Assembly (NCBI GenBank): GCA_050258035.1
Contig: JBLMYA010000037.1
Location: forward strand, 21,328 to 85,327
Source: DATBLE01 sp050258035
GTDB lineage: Bacteria; Actinomycetota; Thermoleophilia; Gaiellales; Gaiellaceae
Reading direction: 5' to 3'
Length of the DNA: 64,000 bases
Shown: in pieces, positions 58,004-64,000 of the stretch
Layout: each line of letters begins with the position of its first letter
Position numbering within the stretch: the stretch's first letter is position 1
Translations under genes and position numbers: made by a program
The notes under the pieces: model-generated
Told to the model about the DNA's origin: nothing
The model's input: the letters and a program-made list of their open reading frames with translations, nothing else
Database searches by the model: none

Positions 58004-58049
58004 TTTGTGTGACGATTCGTCCACGGGGCCGGGACCGGCCGTGTGCGAA

Positions 58050-58352
58050 TCAGCCCTTGAGGCCGTCGAGGAAGATCGTCCAGTGCTCGACGGACACCGT
58101 CTCGAGCATGCCGTTCTGCGTCCAGTTGTCCTCCGCGAGCCGAGTATGGATCGCCTCGGGGGAGGCCGCGTCAACGACGTGCAGCACCTCGCGCTCGCCT
58201 TCGAGAGGGCCGCCGAGCAGGACGAAACCGTCGTCGACCCAACCGTCCATGATCGTCGCGTGCTCGTCCCAGCCCTCCTGCTCGCGCAGGTCACGCGACC
58301 AGTCCCACGGTCCGCCGCGCCTTCGCCTGACCACCCAGAGGACGCGCGCCAT
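58050..58352 (-). CDS. YciI-like (YCII-domain) protein
   Basis: 100 residues of the dimeric alpha+beta barrel fold. VLWVVRRRRGGPWDWSRDLREQ leads, EHATIMDGWVDDGFVLLGGPLEGERE has the family His/Asp region near residue 30, and SPEAIHTRLAEDNWTQNGMLETVSVEHWTIFLDGL closes it. Family members are small enzymes or accessory domains, mostly of unknown substrate. ATG 58352 has TAGGCT 6 nt upstream. Confidence 0.8.
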   Translation of the reverse strand: MARVLWVVRRRRGGPWDWSRDLREQEGWDEHATIMDGWVDDGFVLLGGPLEGEREVLHVVDAASPEAIHTRLAEDNWTQNGMLETVSVEHWTIFLDGLKG

Positions 58353-58358
58353 CTTCCG

Positions 58359-58364
58359 AGCCTA
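58359..58364 (-). promoter_or_regulatory. -10 element TAGGCT before the YciI-like gene
   Basis: GCTAGGCT on the minus strand lies 6 nt before ATG 58352. Confidence 0.52.
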
Positions 58365-58470
58365 GCGCTGCGGATTTCGTCGCCGCGACCGACCTGTGCG
58401 GGCGCGGCCCCGTGAGCGTTACGCCTGCAGCAGGCGCCGCGAGCGCAGCGAGCGGGCAGAGGAGGGGCTC

Positions 58471-58495
58471 GCGGGGGAACCAGGGGTTCCCCCGC
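58471..58495 (-). terminator. perfect 11-bp hairpin after the E2 gene
   Basis: GCGGGGGAACC and GGTTCCCCCGC pair around a 3-nt loop, 2 nt past the E2 stop codon on the minus strand. No T run follows, but position and strength suit an end signal for the dehydrogenase operon. Confidence 0.55.
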
Positions 58496-58497
58496 CT

Positions 58498-59877
58498 CTA
58501 GTAGCGGTCCTCGCCCCAGGTCTGGAGCTTCTCGCGCAGGTCGTGGAGGAATCGACCCGCGAGTGCGCCGTCGACCAGGCGGTGGTCGTAGGTGAGGGTG
58601 ATGTTCATGATCGGCCGGATCGCGATCACGTCGTCGCCGAGCTCGTCCTGCACGACCCACGGCCGCTTGACGAGCGCGTAGGTGCCGAGGATCCCGGCCT
58701 GCGGCTGGCTGATCACCGGCGTTCCGTGGAAGGTGCCGTAGCCGCCCGGATTGGTGATCGTGAACGTCCCGCCCTGGACGTCGTCGGGGAGCAGCTGCTT
58801 GTCGCGCGCGCGGGCGGCGATGTCCGCGATCGAGCGGGCGAGCCCGAGCAGGTTCAGCCCCTCGGCGTTCCTGATCACGGGCACGATCAGGCCCTTGCCG
58901 TCCGCGAGCTCGACGGCGATGCCGAGGTTGACGTACGAGTGGGTGACGATCTGGTCGTTGCGCAGGCTGCCGTTGATCCAGGGGTAGTCCCGCAGCGTGT
59001 CGACTGCGGCGCGACCGACGAACGCGAGGTAGGTGGGGTTCACGCCGTAGGTCTTCTGGTACTGGGCCTTCAGCTTCTCGCGGATCTGCACGATCTTGGA
59101 CATGTCGACCTCGATCGCGCTGGTCACGTGCGCGGAGGTGTCGAGGGAGCTCCGCATGTGCTCCGCGATCCCCTTGCGCATCGCGCTCATCGGCTCCAGC
59201 TGCTCGCCTCCGGCGGCTGCCTGCGGTTGCACGGGGGCCGCAGGTGGAGGCGGTGCGGCCGGAGCTGCCGGGGCGGCTTCCGGTTCGGGAGCCGGCGGCG
59301 TGGGAGCCGGCGGAGCGGGAGCGGCGGGCTGGGCAGGCGCCGCTGCCAGGGCGCCGCTGGCGATGAAAGCGAGGATGTCCTTCTTCGTCACGCGGCCGCC
59401 CTGGCCGGTGCCCTCGACGGCGCCGACGTCGACGCCGTGCTCGGCGGCGATCCGCGCCACCACCGGAGAGACGAACGTCCTGCCGTTCTCGCTGCCGTCG
59501 CCCGCCGCGCTCGGCGCCGCGGGCGCGGGGGCCGGGGGAGAAACCGGGGTGGTCGCCGGCTCCGGCACACGCTCTTGTTCCTCCGCCGGCCCGGGGGCCG
59601 GCTGCGGCTCCTCGACGGGAGCCGCGCCCTCTGGCGCGATCTCGGCCAGCTTCGTCCCGACGTCGACGGTCTCGCCCTCGTGGACGAAAATCCTGTTGAC
59701 GACGCCGGTGCCCGGGCTCGGCACCTCGGTGTCGACCTTGTCGGTGGAGATCTCGAGCAGCGCCTGATCCGCCTCGATTGTCTCGCCCTCGTTTCGCAGC
59801 CACTTGACGATCGTCCCCTCCGAAACGGAGACGCCCATCTGCGGCATGACCACGTCGATGATCGTCCCGGTGGCCAT
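58498..59877 (-). CDS. 2-oxo-acid dehydrogenase E2 (dihydrolipoamide acyltransferase)
   Basis: 459 residues. One lipoyl domain (residues 1-80) has the acceptor Lys47 in EISTDKVDTEV. A Pro/Ala/Glu linker leads to a peripheral-subunit-binding domain (VSPVVARIAAEHGVDVGAVEGTGQGGRVTKKDI, about 135-170), then a second long Pro/Ala linker and the catalytic domain from about 225. The active site is YDHRLVDGALAGRF near residue 432. Acyl specificity (pyruvate or branched-chain) is not certain. Start ATG shares one nucleotide with the E1-beta stop. Confidence 0.92.
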   Translation of the reverse strand: MATGTIIDVVMPQMGVSVSEGTIVKWLRNEGETIEADQALLEISTDKVDTEVPSPGTGVVNRIFVHEGETVDVGTKLAEIAPEGAAPVEEPQPAPGPAEEQERVPEPATTPVSPPAPAPAAPSAAGDGSENGRTFVSPVVARIAAEHGVDVGAVEGTGQGGRVTKKDILAFIASGALAAAPAQPAAPAPPAPTPPAPEPEAAPAAPAAPPPPAAPVQPQAAAGGEQLEPMSAMRKGIAEHMRSSLDTSAHVTSAIEVDMSKIVQIREKLKAQYQKTYGVNPTYLAFVGRAAVDTLRDYPWINGSLRNDQIVTHSYVNLGIAVELADGKGLIVPVIRNAEGLNLLGLARSIADIAARARDKQLLPDDVQGGTFTITNPGGYGTFHGTPVISQPQAGILGTYALVKRPWVVQDELGDDVIAIRPIMNITLTYDHRLVDGALAGRFLHDLREKLQTWGEDRY

Positions 59878-60851
59878 CAGTAGGCGGCGAGCTCGCGGAG
59901 GCCGGCCGCAACCGTGTCGACCTGCGGTATGAACGCCTTCTCGAGGGGCGGCGAGAACGGCACAGGCGTGTCGGGCGCGGCGATTCGCTTCACGGGCGCG
60001 TCGAGCGACTCGAACGCCTCCTCGGCGATCGTCGCGGCGATCTCGGCGCCGAACCCGCCGGTGCGTGTGTCCTCGTGGAGGACGAGCACTTTCGACGTCT
60101 TTGCGACGCTCGCCAGCACGGCCTGCTTGTCCCAGGGCATGACGGTGCGCAGGTCGATCACCTCGACCGACACGTCCTCCCTGGCGAGCTCCTCGGCGGC
60201 CTCGCCGGCGGTGTGGACCATCGCCCCCCACGTGATCACGCTGATGTCCTCGCCTTCGCGGTGGGTGCGGGCCTCCCCGAACGGGATCGTGTAGCGCTCC
60301 TCGGGCACGTCCGCCTTCAGCCGCCGGTAGAGGTGCTTGTGCTCGAAGTAGAGCACCGGGTTCGGGTCCTCGATCGCGGTCGCGAGCAACCCCTTCGCGT
60401 CCTCCGGCGTCGACGGGCACACGCACTTCAAGCCCGGGATGTGCGCGAAGGAGCTCTCCGGGTTCTGGGAGTGGAACGGCCCGCCGGAGAACCCGCCGCC
60501 CGACGGGAGGCGGACGACGATCGGCACGGCGGTGCCCGCCCGGTAGAACTGCTTCGCGGCAACGGTGACCAGGTGGTCCCAGGCGCAGGAGACGAAGTCG
60601 GCGAACTGCATCTCGGCGACGGGGCGCATGCCCATCAGCGCCGCACCGGTGCAGCCGCCGACGATCGCGGTTTCCGAGAGCGGCGCGTCGATCACCCGCC
60701 ACGGGCCGAACTCCTCCTGGAAGCCGAGCGTGACCTTGAAGGCGCCGCCGTACACGCCGACGTCCTCGCCGATCACGAAGACGCGCTTGTCCCGCCGCAT
60801 CTCCTGTCGAAGCCCGTCGGAGATCGCCTGGAGGTAGGTGCGCTCGGCCAT
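59877..60851 (-). CDS. 2-oxo-acid dehydrogenase E1 beta subunit
   Basis: 324 residues. VFVIGEDVGVYGGAFKVTLGFQEEFG near residue 25 and DAPLSETAIVGGCTGAALMGMRPVAEMQFADF near 60 form the thiamine-pyrophosphate and subunit interface. GGGFSGGPFHSQNPE near 130 and the C-terminal transketolase domain (VEVIDLRTVMPWDKQAVLASV) follow. The alpha2beta2 type with this E2 suggests pyruvate or branched-chain 2-oxo acid dehydrogenase. Confidence 0.93.
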   Translation of the reverse strand: MAERTYLQAISDGLRQEMRRDKRVFVIGEDVGVYGGAFKVTLGFQEEFGPWRVIDAPLSETAIVGGCTGAALMGMRPVAEMQFADFVSCAWDHLVTVAAKQFYRAGTAVPIVVRLPSGGGFSGGPFHSQNPESSFAHIPGLKCVCPSTPEDAKGLLATAIEDPNPVLYFEHKHLYRRLKADVPEERYTIPFGEARTHREGEDISVITWGAMVHTAGEAAEELAREDVSVEVIDLRTVMPWDKQAVLASVAKTSKVLVLHEDTRTGGFGAEIAATIAEEAFESLDAPVKRIAAPDTPVPFSPPLEKAFIPQVDTVAAGLRELAAY

Positions 60852-60864
60852 CAGCGTGCCGCTC

Positions 60865-61911
60865 TCACTTGTGGTGGGGCGTGTCGAGGTCCTCGGGTGC
60901 GGCGTAGACGCCCTCCGTCGCCGAGGACGGGTCGGGTAGCGGAGACTCCTCGGCCCGCTTGATCGCGTCGTTGAGGAGCTTCTTGACCTCGGCCGACAGC
61001 TCGTCGTCCTCCTCGTCCCGCAAATCGGCGTTCTCCCGCAGCCAGAGGCGGAACCGCTCGATCGGGTCGTGCTTCGCCCACTCCTCGAACATGTCCTTGG
61101 GGACGTAGAAGGCATCGTCGTGGACGGCATGGCCCTCCATGCGCAGCGTCATGCACTCGATCAGCGTCGGGCCCTCGCCGGCACGGGCCTTCTCGATGGC
61201 GCGCTTCGCCTCCCGGTACACGGCGAGCACGTCCGTGCCGTCGACGACCACGCCATCGAAGCCGTACGCCTCGGCGCGGTCGGCGATCTGCTCGCTCGCG
61301 AACCCGAGGTGGGTCGGCGTCGAGTAGGCCCACTGGTTGTTGTCGCAGATGAAGACGACAGGCAGCTTGCGGACACCGGCGAGATTCATCGCCTCGTGCG
61401 CGTCGCCCCGCGCGGCGGAGCCCTCGCCGAACCAGCCGAGCGACACCCGGTGCTCCTCCCGGATTCGGAAGGCGAGCGCTGCGCCGACCGCGACCGGCAG
61501 CATCGCGGGGAGATGGCTGACCATGGCGATCAGGCCGAGCCTCGAGTCGGCCATGTGGACGTTGCCGTCCCGGCCGCGCGTCGGCCCGTCGGCGCGGCCC
61601 ATGTAGTTGGCGAAGATCCGCCACGGCTCGACGCCACGCGTGATGTGGACGCCCATGTCGCGGTGCAGCGGCGTGCCGACGTCGTCCGGGCCCATCGCGG
61701 TGGCGACCCCGACGGCCGCGCCCTCGTTCCCCCGCCCGGTGTAGAACGACCCGGGGATCTTCCCCTGCTTGTAGAGGATGTGGCCGCGCTCCTCGATACC
61801 GCGCGTGATCAGCATGTTCCGGTAGACGGTGAGCAGGTCCTCGCGGTCGAGACCTGCGCCCCGCATCTCGGGGGCCGACCCGGCGGGTCCCGCTTCGCGC
61901 GCGATCGCCAT
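60865..61911 (-). CDS. 2-oxo-acid dehydrogenase E1 alpha subunit
   Basis: 348 residues. The TPP motif begins with GDAHEAMNLAGVRKLPVVFICDNNQWAYSTPT near residue 168; canonical GDG is GDA here. RGNEGAAVGVATAM, HRDMGVHITRG and RMEGHAVHDDAFYVP (phosphorylation-loop region) match branched-chain E1-alpha more than PdhA. It is first in the E1a-E1b-E2 operon; E3 is not in the window. TAGAGT lies 9 nt before ATG 61911. Confidence 0.92.
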   Translation of the reverse strand: MAIAREAGPAGSAPEMRGAGLDREDLLTVYRNMLITRGIEERGHILYKQGKIPGSFYTGRGNEGAAVGVATAMGPDDVGTPLHRDMGVHITRGVEPWRIFANYMGRADGPTRGRDGNVHMADSRLGLIAMVSHLPAMLPVAVGAALAFRIREEHRVSLGWFGEGSAARGDAHEAMNLAGVRKLPVVFICDNNQWAYSTPTHLGFASEQIADRAEAYGFDGVVVDGTDVLAVYREAKRAIEKARAGEGPTLIECMTLRMEGHAVHDDAFYVPKDMFEEWAKHDPIERFRLWLRENADLRDEEDDELSAEVKKLLNDAIKRAEESPLPDPSSATEGVYAAPEDLDTPHHK

Positions 61912-61920
61912 CGAGCCGAC

Positions 61921-61926
61921 ACTCTA
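61921..61926 (-). promoter_or_regulatory. -10 element TAGAGT before the E1-E2 operon
   Basis: TAGAGT on the minus strand lies 9 nt before ATG 61911, slightly farther than the usual 6-8. Confidence 0.42.
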
Positions 61927-61973
61927 CCGAGCGCTGCAGACCCACGGACCGTGCCCACGAGGCTGTCCTGCAC

Positions 61974-61979
61974 TACCCT
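61974..61979 (+). promoter_or_regulatory. -10 element TACCCT before the zinc-ribbon gene
   Basis: ACTACCCT lies 6 nt before GTG 61986. Confidence 0.5.
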
Positions 61980-61985
61980 GCGGTC

Positions 61986-62288
61986 GTGCGCAAGGCAGCC
62001 GACTGGCTCCGCGCAGAGCGGCGCAAGGTGCTCGGCGACTGGGTTGCCGTCTGCCTCGGCTGCGGATTCGCGCAACGATATTTCGAGGAGTGGGAGGACG
62101 AGCTTCCCGCCGCCTGTCCGCAGTGCTCAGGCGAGCTGCGCTCGCGCTGCCCGGCGTGTGACGCACGCTTCTCGTCGGCGTTCGCGGTCGAGTGTGAGGC
62201 CTGCGGCGGCGAGCTGCGGCCGCCGGATCTGTTCGGGACGCCGATCCGCCGGCTCGCGGGAGGCGACCCGAAGAGTCGCGGTCAGTAG
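61986..62288 (+). CDS. double zinc-ribbon protein
   Basis: 100 residues with four CxxC knuckles (CLGCGF, CPQCSG, CPACDA, CEACGG), enough for two zinc ribbons. The N-terminus is a basic helix (RKAADWLRAERRKVLG) and the C-terminus has RPPDLFGTPIRRLAGG. Role unknown; such proteins often bind nucleic acid or serve as adaptors. A leaderless promoter supports GTG 61986. Confidence 0.72.
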   Translation: MRKAADWLRAERRKVLGDWVAVCLGCGFAQRYFEEWEDELPAACPQCSGELRSRCPACDARFSSAFAVECEACGGELRPPDLFGTPIRRLAGGDPKSRGQ

Positions 62289-62321
62289 CGGGCCGGGACC
62301 GCAACGGCCGAGCGTCCGTCG

Positions 62322-62846
62322 CTAGTGGCTGACGCCCAGCTTCAGGGCGACCAGCAGCAGACCCATCACCAGGTTCGCCGCCACGATCCCGGTGGTGGCG
62401 AGCGCTCCGAGCCTCTCCATGCGGGCGAACGCGAAACCTTCGGTGACGAGGACGATCAGGCCGGCGAGGAACGCGAGCCAGACCGCGACGTGCACCGAGA
62501 CGATCCCGATCGAGCCGAGCGCGAGCATGAGCACGGGCAACACTGCAGCCTCGATGATCGAGCTCTCGCGCCCGGCGACCTCCTTCAGCTCGCTCCAGCT
62601 CAGGTGCTCTCCCCGGCGGATGCTGTCCGCGAGGGCGTGGGCGTAGAGGTGGGCGAGCCAGAAGACGGCGGTGGTCGCGAGCACCAGCACCGCGATGTGG
62701 CCGGCGCCGTGCTTGTAGGCCTGCGCGCCGGCGGCGATCGTCGCCAGCACGACGATCTCCCCGTAGATGTACCCGCCGAGCCGCTCTCCCTCTTCTCTCC
62801 GACGGCGCGTACGGCTGCCGGGCCGCCGGAACAGCCGCTCGATCAC
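62322..62846 (-). CDS. hypothetical membrane protein
   Basis: 174 residues with a basic N-terminus (RPGSRTRRRREEGERLGG) and about four helices (GEIVVLATIAAGAQAY, AVLVLATTAVFWLAHLYAHALAD, AVLPVLMLALGSIGIVSVHVAVWLAFLAGLIVLVTEGFA, TGIVAANLVMGLLLVALKLG). A WLAHLYAHAL segment with two His stands in helix 2. I cannot assign a family. GTG 62846 is one nucleotide past the ASCH gene stop. Confidence 0.7.
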   Translation of the reverse strand: MIERLFRRPGSRTRRRREEGERLGGYIYGEIVVLATIAAGAQAYKHGAGHIAVLVLATTAVFWLAHLYAHALADSIRRGEHLSWSELKEVAGRESSIIEAAVLPVLMLALGSIGIVSVHVAVWLAFLAGLIVLVTEGFAFARMERLGALATTGIVAANLVMGLLLVALKLGVSH

Positions 62847-62847
62847 A

Positions 62848-63207
62848 TCACGGGCGGATCTCGGAGAACCGGATCAAGGTGACGAGGTCGTCCTCGCTCA
62901 CTTCGCGGTTGTAGAGCGACCCGAGGAACCCGGCCATGTCCTCGACCCGGCGGATCTCGGGGTTGTCGTGCTCGATCTCGTTCGGGGAGAGCTCTCCGAG
63001 GCGCTTGACCTCGACCTTGTCGATCACCGCGTCGAAGATCTTCTTCCGCGGCGAGAAGCGTGGGCCCGCCAGCACGGCGACGATCATTCCCTTCCGGTAC
63101 TTCGTCGACTTGTCGCCCAGGCGGATCGTGGCCGACTTGCGGCCGCTGCGCAGCTGGCTCTCGACGATCGGGGAGTAGAAGTTCAGAGCTTCCACCGGCG
63201 CGATCAT
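62848..63207 (-). CDS. ASCH-domain protein
   Basis: 119 residues with the ASCH fold, a PUA-like RNA-binding beta-barrel: VEALNFYSPIVESQLRSGRKSATIRLGDKSTKYRKGMIVAVLAG. RSGRKSATIRLG is the signature with the conserved K and T. Family members bind RNA or act as N4-acetylcytidine amidohydrolases in one branch. It overlaps the NUDIX stop as ATGA, so the two are coupled, suggesting a role in nucleotide or RNA turnover. Confidence 0.78.
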   Translation of the reverse strand: MIAPVEALNFYSPIVESQLRSGRKSATIRLGDKSTKYRKGMIVAVLAGPRFSPRKKIFDAVIDKVEVKRLGELSPNEIEHDNPEIRRVEDMAGFLGSLYNREVSEDDLVTLIRFSEIRP

Positions 63208-63638
63208 AGTTCGCCCACGGCATCGATCGCCCTGGCGGCCATGTCTCGCTCGCCCCGGTAGGCGAGCAGGCGGGGTGCGTCGGCCAGCGGAAGCCAGCGC
63301 ACCTCGGCGACCTCGTGCTCGAACTCGGGGGGAATCTCCCCGAGGCGGCCGGCGGAGTAGCGGACGAGGAAGAAGCTCACGACCTTGAAGATCCGCTCGC
63401 CGTCACGGGTGTAGACGTAGCGCACGTCGCCGAGCCTGCGGTCGAGACGACCGCGGACGCCCGTCTCCTCCTCGACCTCGCGCAGCGCGGTTGCCCCGGG
63501 GTCCTCGCCCGGGCCGATCAGCCCCTTCGGGAGGGCCCAGACGCCGACGGGCTTCCCGCCGGGCCGGATCGCGGCCATCGCCCAGCGGCCGCGGAGCCGC
63601 CTGACGAGGACGCCGCCGGCCGAGAACTCCCGTCGCAC
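63204..63638 (-). CDS. NUDIX hydrolase
   Basis: 144 residues. The NUDIX box GLIGPGEDPGATALREVEEETGV (residues about 40-62) has the full GX5EX7REUXEEXGU pattern. AGGVLVRRLRGRWAMAAI and VWALPKGL flank it. It cleaves a nucleoside diphosphate linked to another moiety; the substrate is unknown. GTG 63638 has TAGCGT 7 nt upstream. First of an operon with the ASCH and membrane genes. Confidence 0.88.
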   Translation of the reverse strand: MRREFSAGGVLVRRLRGRWAMAAIRPGGKPVGVWALPKGLIGPGEDPGATALREVEEETGVRGRLDRRLGDVRYVYTRDGERIFKVVSFFLVRYSAGRLGEIPPEFEHEVAEVRWLPLADAPRLLAYRGERDMAARAIDAVGEL

Positions 63639-63645
63639 CCGGCTG

Positions 63646-63651
63646 ACGCTA
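63646..63651 (-). promoter_or_regulatory. -10 element TAGCGT before the NUDIX gene
   Basis: GCTAGCGT on the minus strand lies 7 nt before GTG 63638. Confidence 0.52.
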
Positions 63652-63690
63652 GCACCCGCGAAGATCTGAGTCCGAGACGCTAAGATCGCT

Positions 63691-63720
63691 TGCGCGACCT
63701 CACGTGTTGCCGCTAGACTG
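63691..63720 (+). promoter_or_regulatory. groES promoter (-35 TTGCGC, -10 TAGACT)
   Basis: TTGCGC at 63691 and TAGACT at 63715 are separated by 18 bp. Transcription would start near 63727, inside the CIRCE operator. It has a long leader and a ribosome site, unlike most genes here. Confidence 0.6.
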
Positions 63721-63723
63721 CCG

Positions 63724-63750
63724 CTGGCACTCTCGGGGAGAGAGTGCTAC
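63724..63750 (+). promoter_or_regulatory. CIRCE operator (HrcA binding site)
   Basis: CTGGCACTC (63724-63732), 9-nt spacer, GAGTGCTAC (63742-63750). This is the CIRCE inverted repeat (TTAGCACTC-N9-GAGTGCTAA) with a few outer-arm changes. HrcA binds it and represses groES until heat shock. The hrcA gene is not in the window. Confidence 0.9.
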
Positions 63751-63770
63751 CGAAGAATGTCACTCTAGAC

Positions 63771-63776
63771 GGAGGT
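63771..63776 (+). promoter_or_regulatory. Shine-Dalgarno of groES
   Basis: GGAGGT, 6 nt before ATG 63783. Confidence 0.7.
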
Positions 63777-63782
63777 CGTGGA

Positions 63783-64000
63783 ATGAATCTGCAGCCGCTT
63801 GGCGATCGGCTCATCGTCGAGGTCCTCGATGAGGAGGAGACGACGATCAGCGGGATCGTCCTGCCGGACACGGCCAAGGAGAAGCCGCAGCGCGGGAAGG
63901 TGCTGGCGGTCGGCCCGGGCAACCGCTCGGAGCAGACCGGTGAGCTGATCCCGCTCGACGTCGCCGAGGGCGACGAGGTGATCTTCTCGAAGTACGGCGG
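63783..64000 (+). CDS. groS: co-chaperonin GroES (partial, 3' end beyond window)
   Basis: First 72 residues: MNLQPLGDRLIVEVLDEEETT, then SGIVLPDTAKEKPQRGKVLAVGPG and EGDEVIFSKYGG at the window edge. This includes the mobile loop (about residues 17-32) that caps GroEL. groEL presumably follows outside the window. CIRCE control supports heat induction. Confidence 0.96.
   Translation, partial: MNLQPLGDRLIVEVLDEEETTISGIVLPDTAKEKPQRGKVLAVGPGNRSEQTGELIPLDVAEGDEVIFSKYG

Noticed and set aside
58421..58460. GCGAGCGCAGCGAGCG repeats downstream of the E2 gene
   Set aside because: Short GC-rich palindromic text typical of high-GC spacers; one copy only in the window, so no repeat family can be claimed.
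1..64000. CRISPR array, insertion sequence, prophage or toxin-antitoxin module
   Set aside because: No regularly spaced repeats, transposase or integrase motifs, phage structural genes, or toxin-antitoxin pairs were seen.

Overview
The window is GC-rich bacterial chromosome, roughly 70 percent GC by eye, with dense, mostly overlapping genes. No IS element, integrase, prophage or CRISPR array is visible. Gene content fits a menaquinone-using aerobic actinobacterium: tryptophan 2,3-dioxygenase of the actinobacterial type, an FprA-like ferredoxin reductase, a 14-subunit complex I, ccm-type haem export genes and HrcA/CIRCE control of groES. The mixture resembles deep-branching Actinomycetota such as class Thermoleophilia. 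That placement is inference; no 16S gene is present.

Layout. 1-200 is the PDZ tail of a protease. 245-1693 is a GT20 trehalose-phosphate synthase. 1765-9017 is one tightly overlapped run of eleven genes for respiratory cofactors: moaC, a MoaB/MogA protein, a UbiA prenyltransferase, ccmA-ccmB-ccmC, a CcmD-like peptide, a HemX-like membrane protein, hemA, hemC and hemD. Then come a SAM hydrolase, tRNA-Phe with a nearby inverted copy of its own 3' half, a lone receiver protein, arginase, rarA, and a tryptophan dioxygenase-methyltransferase-M20 peptidase operon. 15.6-18.4 kb holds a DUF1385 protein and an NAD-salvage pair. 18.4-24.4 kb holds an FtsH-like protease, methylmalonyl-CoA epimerase, a YchF-like protein with degenerate nucleotide motifs, a DMT transporter, a YhaM-like nuclease and DUF1015. 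24.4-28.1 kb holds an inositol-phosphatase family gene, DUF72, a secreted protein, and an ABC ATPase that converges on its probable permease.

28.15-28.85 kb is a small gene graveyard with three decayed fragments. Mrp, an Ldh2-type dehydrogenase and a four-gene MBL-fold/DUF1028/cupin operon follow. 33.5-47.4 kb is the nuoA-N operon on the minus strand. 47.5-54.9 kb holds an ErpA/IscA protein, an FprA-type reductase, a zinc ribbon protein, fumarase, a large secreted Asp-box protein and the DNA glycosylase tag. 54.9-61.9 kb, mainly minus strand, holds lipA, lipB and a 2-oxo-acid dehydrogenase E1alpha-E1beta-E2 operon, so lipoate synthesis sits beside a lipoate-dependent complex. The window ends with small genes (zinc ribbon, membrane protein, ASCH, NUDIX) and the start of groES behind a CIRCE operator.

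Two genome-wide habits stand out. First, most transcription-unit first genes carry a GCTANNNT-like -10 box only 6-9 nt before the start codon and lack a Shine-Dalgarno sequence, which implies leaderless mRNAs. Second, inside operons the stop and start codons overlap as NTGA with N = A, G, T or C. The C cases imply real CTG start codons in hemD, tag, the Ldh2 gene and probably a methyltransferase.
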